Shown in pieces: positions 14,987 to 18,805 of a DNA stretch of 18,805 nt. Each line of letters starts with the position of its first letter. Within the stretch, counting starts at the first letter, position 1. The notes beneath the pieces were generated by a model. The model was not told the DNA's origin, did no database searches, and worked only from the letters and a program-made list of their open reading frames with translations. The position numbers were made by a program, and so were the translations under genes. The stretch comes from Alistipes sp. (GTDB lineage Bacteria > Bacteroidota > Bacteroidia > Bacteroidales > Rikenellaceae), in contig JAHZDG010000012.1 in NCBI GenBank assembly GCA_019422485.1, positions 1 through 18,805 of the forward strand, written 5' to 3'.

Positions 14987-15958
14987 TTAAACTTCGAAAC
15001 CGTGTGAACGGAAAAAGGTGAAGTCGGCATCGATTTTCGATCCGGCTGTGGTCAGCATATCGCCGACGATGGAGGCGCTGACGCCGCAAAATAACAGACG
15101 CTCTTCGAGGTGTTTGATGCGGTTGCGTCCCCCGGCCAGCCGAATGTCGGCCGTCGGGTTGATGATGCGCATCATGGCCATGGCGCGCAGGACTTCGCTG
15201 TCACTCAAAGGCGGTGTGTTTTCGAGGGCCGTGCCGGGAATGGGATTGAGTACGTTGACCGGAATGGAATCAACGCCGATCTGTTGCAGGGTGACGGCCA
15301 GTTCGATACGTTGTTCTTCGCTCTCGCCCATACCGATAATTCCACCCGAGCAGACACTCAGGCCGACCTCTTTCGCCCAGCGAATGGTCTGGATCTTTTC
15401 TTCGGGGGTATGGGTGGAGCACAGTTGTTTGAAATAGGACGGTGCGGTCTCCATGTTGCAGTGGTAGCGTTCTACCCCACTGTCTTTGAGCTTTTGCAGC
15501 TGATCCCGATTCAGTAATCCCATCGAGGCGCACAAGCGAATATCGACGGTCGATCCGATCTGGCGGTAGATCTCGCTGATCTTGTCGATTTCCCGGTCGG
15601 TCAGGCTACGTCCGCTGGTGACCAGCGAAAAACGTTTGACGCCTTTGGATGCATTGTGTCGGGCTTCGGCCAATGCCTCGGGTTCGTCGATCAGCGGGTA
15701 GATCTGAATGTCGGTGTGATAGAATTTCGATTGTGCACACCATTTGCAGTCTTCGCTGCAGCGACCGCTGCGGGCATTCATGATGGAGCAGGTCTCGAAA
15801 CGCTTGCCCTGATAATGGGTGCGCAACCGGTGAGCCAATGCGTACAACTCCTCTTCCGGGAGGGTGTGAAGCAGTTCCAGGGCTTCGTCGTATCCGATGC
15901 GGTACCCAGCCTTCAGTTGGTTTTCCAAATCTGTGATGGAAGAAATATGACGGTCCAT
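14987..15958 (-). CDS. bioB: Biotin synthase
   Basis: Radical SAM enzyme that inserts sulfur into dethiobiotin to give biotin. The 323-residue protein has the SAM-binding [4Fe-4S] motif CSEDCKWC with Cys67, Cys71 and Cys74, preceded by SIMNARSGR. Further family motifs are YHCNMET with the [2Fe-2S]-ligand cysteine, GIIGMGES, PVNVLNPIPGTALE, and RLAGGRNRI carrying the conserved Arg of the sulfur-donor cluster. BioB needs reductant from a flavodoxin or ferredoxin, which makes the downstream nfnA/nfnB genes notable. It heads the minus-strand operon; bioD, which makes its substrate, is divergent from it 111 bases away. ATG 15958 is the first start and gives the normal family N-terminus. bioF, bioA and the pimelate-forming genes are not in the window. 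Confidence 0.96.
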   Translation of the reverse strand: MDRHISSITDLENQLKAGYRIGYDEALELLHTLPEEELYALAHRLRTHYQGKRFETCSIMNARSGRCSEDCKWCAQSKFYHTDIQIYPLIDEPEALAEARHNASKGVKRFSLVTSGRSLTDREIDKISEIYRQIGSTVDIRLCASMGLLNRDQLQKLKDSGVERYHCNMETAPSYFKQLCSTHTPEEKIQTIRWAKEVGLSVCSGGIIGMGESEEQRIELAVTLQQIGVDSIPVNVLNPIPGTALENTPPLSDSEVLRAMAMMRIINPTADIRLAGGRNRIKHLEERLLFCGVSASIVGDMLTTAGSKIDADFTFFRSHGFEV

Positions 15959-16069
15959 AGAGTGTCTGAAACTTAAGAAAAAGTCTGTTTGCTAGGAACG
16001 AAGACTTTCGGTAAAATATTTGGTTCCGATGAACAAAGGTACTACTTTTGGGAACAAAAAATTATTCCG
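15959..16069. promoter_or_regulatory. Shared bioB/bioD control region
   Basis: The 111 bases between divergent biotin genes. The bioD promoter is listed separately. For bioB the best -7 box is TAAGTTTC on the minus strand (15975-15968), one base off consensus and without a clear -33. The region also contains GGAAC/GTTCC motifs at 15995-15999, 16023-16027 and 16051-16055, and a GAACAAA direct repeat at 16031-16037 and 16052-16058. A classical BirA operator (TTGTAACC, spacer, GGTTACAA) is not seen. Confidence 0.5.
16019..16050 (+). promoter_or_regulatory. Promoter of bioD
   Basis: TTTG at 16019-16022, 20 bases, then TACTTTTG at 16043-16050: both boxes match the Bacteroidota consensus exactly. 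The -7 box ends 19 bases before the ATG at 16070. Confidence 0.75.
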
Positions 16070-16759
16070 ATGGACGATAAAAATATCTATTTTGTAAGTG
16101 GAATCGACACCGATGCCGGGAAAAGTGTAGTAACGGGTCTGTTGGCGCGCAGATGGCGCGAGGAGGGGCGTCGGGTCATCACGCAAAAATTTATTCAGAC
16201 CGGGAATCACTCCATGTCGGAAGATATCGAGTTGCATCGCCGACTGATGGGGATTCCGTTGCAGCCGGAAGACCTGGATGGAACGACCTGTCCGTTGATT
16301 TTTACCTATCCTTCGTCTCCGCAGTTGGCGGCGCGTCTGGATGGTCGGGAGATCGATCTCTCGCTGGTCGATCGCAGCAGTCAGACTCTTTTGGAACGCT
16401 ATGATACGGTTTTGTTGGAAGGGGCCGGCGGTCTGTTTGTCCCTTTGACCGATACGTACAGTACGATCGACTACATTGCCGAACGGAAATTGCCGTTGAT
16501 GCTGGTGACCACTTCGCGACTGGGAAGCATCAATCATACGGTTTTGTCGTTGGAGGCTTGTCGGGCCCGCGGTATCGAAGTGGCGATATTGGCTTATAAC
16601 CTCTATCCGGTAACCGATACTCCGATTGTGGAAGATACCCGTCGGTATTTGCAACAATATATGCATCGTTATCATCCGACGGCTCAATGGTTGGAAGTAG
16701 ATGCTAATAAGCAGATTGTCAGATTTTCTGCTCTTGATGGAGTGTCGTCAGGCAAATGA
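16070..16759 (+). CDS. bioD: Dethiobiotin synthase
   Basis: ATP-dependent carboxylation and ring closure of 7,8-diaminopelargonate to dethiobiotin, the substrate of BioB. The 229-residue protein has the P-loop GIDTDAGKS (residues 11-19, Lys18), a slightly unusual version of GTDTxxGKT; Lys40 in QKFIQTG at the position of the conserved substrate lysine; EGAGG at 117-121; and the TTSRLGSINHT segment of the nucleotide-binding core. Length is normal. The frame is open 27 codons further up to an ATG at 15989, but that stretch contains the perfect promoter, so translation must start at 16070, where the protein begins MDDKNIYFVSGIDTD. It is a single-gene unit divergent from bioB. Confidence 0.93.
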   Translation: MDDKNIYFVSGIDTDAGKSVVTGLLARRWREEGRRVITQKFIQTGNHSMSEDIELHRRLMGIPLQPEDLDGTTCPLIFTYPSSPQLAARLDGREIDLSLVDRSSQTLLERYDTVLLEGAGGLFVPLTDTYSTIDYIAERKLPLMLVTTSRLGSINHTVLSLEACRARGIEVAILAYNLYPVTDTPIVEDTRRYLQQYMHRYHPTAQWLEVDANKQIVRFSALDGVSSGK

Positions 16760-16766
16760 TGCCGAC

Positions 16767-16797
16767 AAAAAAAAGTGCAGAAAAATGCATTTTTTTT
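16767..16797 (+). terminator. AT-rich hairpin after bioD
   Basis: A-run (16767-16774), G, TGCA (16776-16779), a 6-base loop, TGCA (16786-16789) and a run of eight T (16790-16797). The stem is TGCA/TGCA, one G-T wobble and about seven A-T pairs. Thermodynamically weak, but it has the U-tract of an intrinsic terminator. Confidence 0.5.
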
Positions 16798-16806
16798 GAA
16801 AGTTTT

Positions 16807-16837
16807 TTTGGAGAATAAAGATTTTGCCGTATATTTG
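16807..16837 (+). promoter_or_regulatory. Promoter of tRNA-Asn
   Basis: TTTG at 16807-16810, 19 bases, then TATATTTG at 16830-16837, both exact matches to the Bacteroidota consensus. A/T-tracts lie just upstream, as is common for strong stable-RNA promoters. The transcript would begin about 30 bases before the mature tRNA. Confidence 0.8.
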
Positions 16838-16872
16838 CACTCGCAAAAGCGATAGAGCTGGTAGCGAAATCT

Positions 16873-16946
16873 TCCTCAATAGCTCAGTTGGTTAGAGCAC
16901 CTGACTGTTAATCAGGGGGTCCAAGGTTCAAGTCCTTGTTGAGGAG
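16873..16946 (+). tRNA. tRNA-Asn (anticodon GTT)
   Basis: A complete cloverleaf of 74 bases. Acceptor stem TCCTCAA (16873-16879) pairs with TTGAGGA (16939-16945), with discriminator G at 16946. The D stem is GCTC/GAGC. Anticodon stem CCTGA/TCAGG encloses loop CTGTTAA with anticodon GTT at 16907-16909. T stem CAAGG/CCTTG encloses TTCAAGT. The variable loop is GGGTC. The 3' CCA is not encoded, so it must be added after transcription. It is a single tRNA with its own promoter and terminator. Confidence 0.97.
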
Positions 16947-16954
16947 CTGAAAGT

Positions 16955-16986
16955 AAGGCGGTTACGATGAAAGTCGTGACCGCTTT
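16955..16986 (+). terminator. First terminator after tRNA-Asn
   Basis: Stem 16955-16967 with 16974-16986 (core GCGGTTACGA / TCGTGACCGC, with one internal G-T wobble) and a 6-base loop, running into TTTTGTTTTT. Confidence 0.85.
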
Positions 16987-17313
16987 TGTTTTTGAAGTCA
17001 AATGTCGAAGAGATTCTGCTACAGAATCTCTTTTTTTGTTTTGTGTGATCTGTGGGTGAGAATCCCTATGATTTTTCTTGTTTTCAATAACGTTGATGGG
17101 TTTTCCAAAAGATCAGCTTGTGTTATGCTCATCATGTCGGAGCTTTATTCTCATGGGTATGAGGCGGGATGGTCAAAATGTTAGATAGAATCGGTCGAAT
17201 ATTTTTATTGAATATCCGACGGGTTGGGAGGCGGAGGTGTTACGGAGGGTTTTTGAGGTGATTTATTCCTCCGGAAGGGCGTGAGAAGCAGGGTCGGTTT
17301 GAAAATTTATCCG
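16987..17313. other. Intergenic region between tRNA-Asn and the ABC transporter
   Basis: About 325 bases with no convincing gene. It holds the second terminator (17008-17037) and an isolated imperfect hairpin at 17194-17220 (10-bp stem with one A-C mismatch, 7-base loop). A 60-codon plus-strand frame at 17002-17184 starts inside the terminator and is rejected. I see no tRNA remnant, integrase-type repeat or riboswitch. Confidence 0.5.
17008..17037 (+). terminator. Second, tandem terminator after tRNA-Asn
   Basis: A perfect 11-bp stem (AAGAGATTCTG 17008-17018 with 17022-17032), a 3-base loop and a following T run reaching 17037. It lies only 22 bases after the first hairpin. Confidence 0.85.
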
Positions 17314-17321
17314 TATCTTTC
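17314..17321 (+). promoter_or_regulatory. Candidate -7 element of the ABC transporter gene
   Basis: TATCTTTC differs from TAnnTTTG only in the last base. No good -33 box is found at 19-21 bases; the TTTG at 17298-17301 is too close (12 bases). It ends 30 bases before the GTG at 17352 and 15 before the GTG at 17337. Confidence 0.4.
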
Positions 17322-17351
17322 GCTTTATTTCAGGCAGTGAAGCGCTCCGAG

Positions 17352-18805
17352 GTGAAAAAATACTGGCACATATTGAAACGTTATCGGACCGGTTTGTGGA
17401 TCAGTCCCCTGCTGGTGATGACGGTTGTGCTGTGTGAAACGATTCAGCCCTATTTTATGTCGGTGGTGGTCGATCGCGGCGTGTTGCTGCGCGATATGAC
17501 TGTGATTACGCACATCGGGGGGTGGATGATTCTCTGTGCCCTGATTGGCCTGGGGGCCAATGTGTGTAATGTGTATGTTTCCTCGAGGGTGTCGACAGGA
17601 TTCGGAGCCGATTTGCGCACTACCCTATTTGCCCATATTCAAAGTCTCTCCTTTTCCGATATTGACCGTTTCGGGTCGGCCTCTCTGATTACCCGTATGA
17701 CCAACGACATTACCAAAATCCAACAGGTGATTTTGATGTCGATGCGGATTTTGTTACGGGCGCCGATGATGCTCTGTTTGGCGATCTTCTTTGTCGTGCG
17801 GATTGATGCCGATATGGCTTGGGTCCTGCTGGGTGCTATTCCATTGCTGGGGGGAGGCGTTTATTGGATTCTGCGGAAAGGTTTTCCGTTTTTTATGCGG
17901 GTACAGCGTCTGGTCGATGCGTTGAACGGGGTTGTACGGGAAAACCTGATCAATATCCGGGTGGTCAAATCTTTCGTGCGGGAAGATTTCGAGACCCGGA
18001 AATTTGAGGAGCGCAGCGAACAGTTGAAAGACACTGTCATTCGGGCCTCAAATATCGTGGTATTGTTGTTTCCGCTCATGCAGTTGATTCTGAACCTCTC
18101 GGTGGTGGTAGTTCTCTGGAGCGGCGCCTATCGGATTTCTGCCGGAGAGTTGCAGGTGGGTGAACTGATCTCGTTTGTCAACTATCTGATGCAGATTCTG
18201 ATGTCGTTGATGATGCTCTCGATGGTGATTATGATCGTGGCGAGAGCGGCTGCCTCTTCGCAACGGGTCAAAGAGGTGCTCGATACCGAACCTTCGCTGA
18301 TCGATACGCCCCTCGGAAAACAAAACCGCTATCGGGTGGAACGGGGAGATGTGGAATTTCGGAATGTTTCGTTTCGCTATGCCGGAGGGGAAACCGATGT
18401 GCTGCACGAGATAAGTTTCAACGTGCAGGGAGGCGAAGTGGTGGCGGTGGCCGGAGCCACCGGAGCGGCCAAAAGTTCGCTCATGCAGTTGATTCCCCGG
18501 TTGTACGATGTAACGCGTGGTGAGGTGCGGGTGGATGGAGTTGATGTACGGGATTACGAACTGGATGCGTTGCATGAAGGCATCGGGATGGTTCTTCAGC
18601 AGAGTGAACTGTTTAGCGGATCGATTTTGGAGAATTTGCGCTGGGGAAAAGCCGAGGCAACCCGGGAAGAGGTTGAACAAGCGGCTCGAGCGGCACAAGC
18701 ACATGATTTTATCGTAGCCATGCCCGAAGGATATGATACCCTATTGGGAAGAGGGGGCGTGAATGTTTCCGGCGGGCAAAAACAGCGTTTGTGTATTGCC
18801 CGGGC
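17352..18805 (+). CDS. ABC exporter half-transporter (fused membrane and ATPase domains), 3' end outside window
   Basis: Partial: 484 residues, still open at the right edge. Residues 1 to ~310 form an exporter-type membrane domain with about six hydrophobic helices (first LWISPLLVMTVVLCETIQPYFM at ~15-36) and the coupling segment FDIDRFGSASLITRMTNDI-like (LSFSDIDRFGSASLITRMTN). The ATPase domain starts at about 333 (VEFRNVSFRYAGGETDVLHEISF). Its Walker A reads GATGAAKSS (368-376, Lys374) with Ala373 replacing the usual Gly. The Q-loop region GMVLQQSELFSGSILENL and the signature VSGGQKQR (472-479) are normal; Walker B lies beyond the edge. There is no early in-frame ATG, so translation starts at a GTG: 17352 (giving MKKYWHILKRY) or 17337, five codons longer. 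Substrate is unknown. In Bacteroidota such genes often come in pairs forming heterodimers, so a partner may follow. Confidence 0.88.
   Translation, partial: MKKYWHILKRYRTGLWISPLLVMTVVLCETIQPYFMSVVVDRGVLLRDMTVITHIGGWMILCALIGLGANVCNVYVSSRVSTGFGADLRTTLFAHIQSLSFSDIDRFGSASLITRMTNDITKIQQVILMSMRILLRAPMMLCLAIFFVVRIDADMAWVLLGAIPLLGGGVYWILRKGFPFFMRVQRLVDALNGVVRENLINIRVVKSFVREDFETRKFEERSEQLKDTVIRASNIVVLLFPLMQLILNLSVVVVLWSGAYRISAGELQVGELISFVNYLMQILMSLMMLSMVIMIVARAAASSQRVKEVLDTEPSLIDTPLGKQNRYRVERGDVEFRNVSFRYAGGETDVLHEISFNVQGGEVVAVAGATGAAKSSLMQLIPRLYDVTRGEVRVDGVDVRDYELDALHEGIGMVLQQSELFSGSILENLRWGKAEATREEVEQAARAAQAHDFIVAMPEGYDTLLGRGGVNVSGGQKQRLCIAR

Noticed and set aside
17002..17184. Plus-strand 60-codon frame after tRNA-Asn
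   Set aside because: It begins within the second terminator hairpin, has no promoter of its own and shows no family pattern.
5..18805. CRISPR arrays, insertion sequences, prophage or attachment-site repeats
   Set aside because: Scanning by eye showed no regularly spaced long repeats, transposase or integrase genes, and no duplication of the tRNA-Asn 3' end downstream.

Overview
The window looks like a chromosomal housekeeping segment from a member of the Bacteroidota, most likely Bacteroidales. The best evidence is promoter architecture. Several genes are preceded by the phylum-specific -33/-7 pair (TTTG or TTG, 19-20 bases, then TAnnTTTG or a one-base variant such as TATCTTAG), and start codons lack clear Shine-Dalgarno sequences. 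Gene content agrees: a DUF1573 protein, a linked NfnA/NfnB pair, a lysC-lysA pair and a short two-helix membrane protein with a VGEW motif. Genus cannot be decided from the sequence. I see no phage, insertion sequence, CRISPR array, integrase or toxin-antitoxin genes.

Layout, left to right. A partial gene of unknown function (bases 1-218, minus strand) diverges from lysC-lysA (524-2993), which encodes the first and last enzymes of diaminopimelate/lysine synthesis with one base between them and a strong hairpin behind. pheT (phenylalanyl-tRNA synthetase beta) and guaA (GMP synthase) follow 29 bases apart and end at another perfect hairpin. Then come single plus-strand genes: a MATE transporter, a GatB/YqeY protein and a CNNM/CBS/CorC membrane protein.

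From about 11.1 to 16.0 kb the genes are on the minus strand. A four-gene operon, read from high to low coordinates, is bioB, a secreted DUF1573 protein, nfnA and nfnB, with gaps of 19, 19 and 9 bases. Its terminator abuts the promoter of a separate small membrane-protein gene, which converges with the CorC-type gene on a shared 14-bp hairpin. bioD diverges from bioB across a 111-base control region that holds regularly spaced GGAAC/GTTCC motifs. After bioD come a tRNA-Asn(GTT) gene with its own promoter, two tandem terminator hairpins, about 280 bases without a credible gene, and the 5' part of an ABC exporter half-transporter that runs off the right edge.

No new defence or mobile system is evident. 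The items most worth following up are an altered Walker A motif (Ala for the last Gly) in the ABC transporter, the bioB-DUF1573-nfnAB operon and its possible redox logic, the repeated motifs between bioB and bioD, and the small VGEW membrane protein of unknown role.
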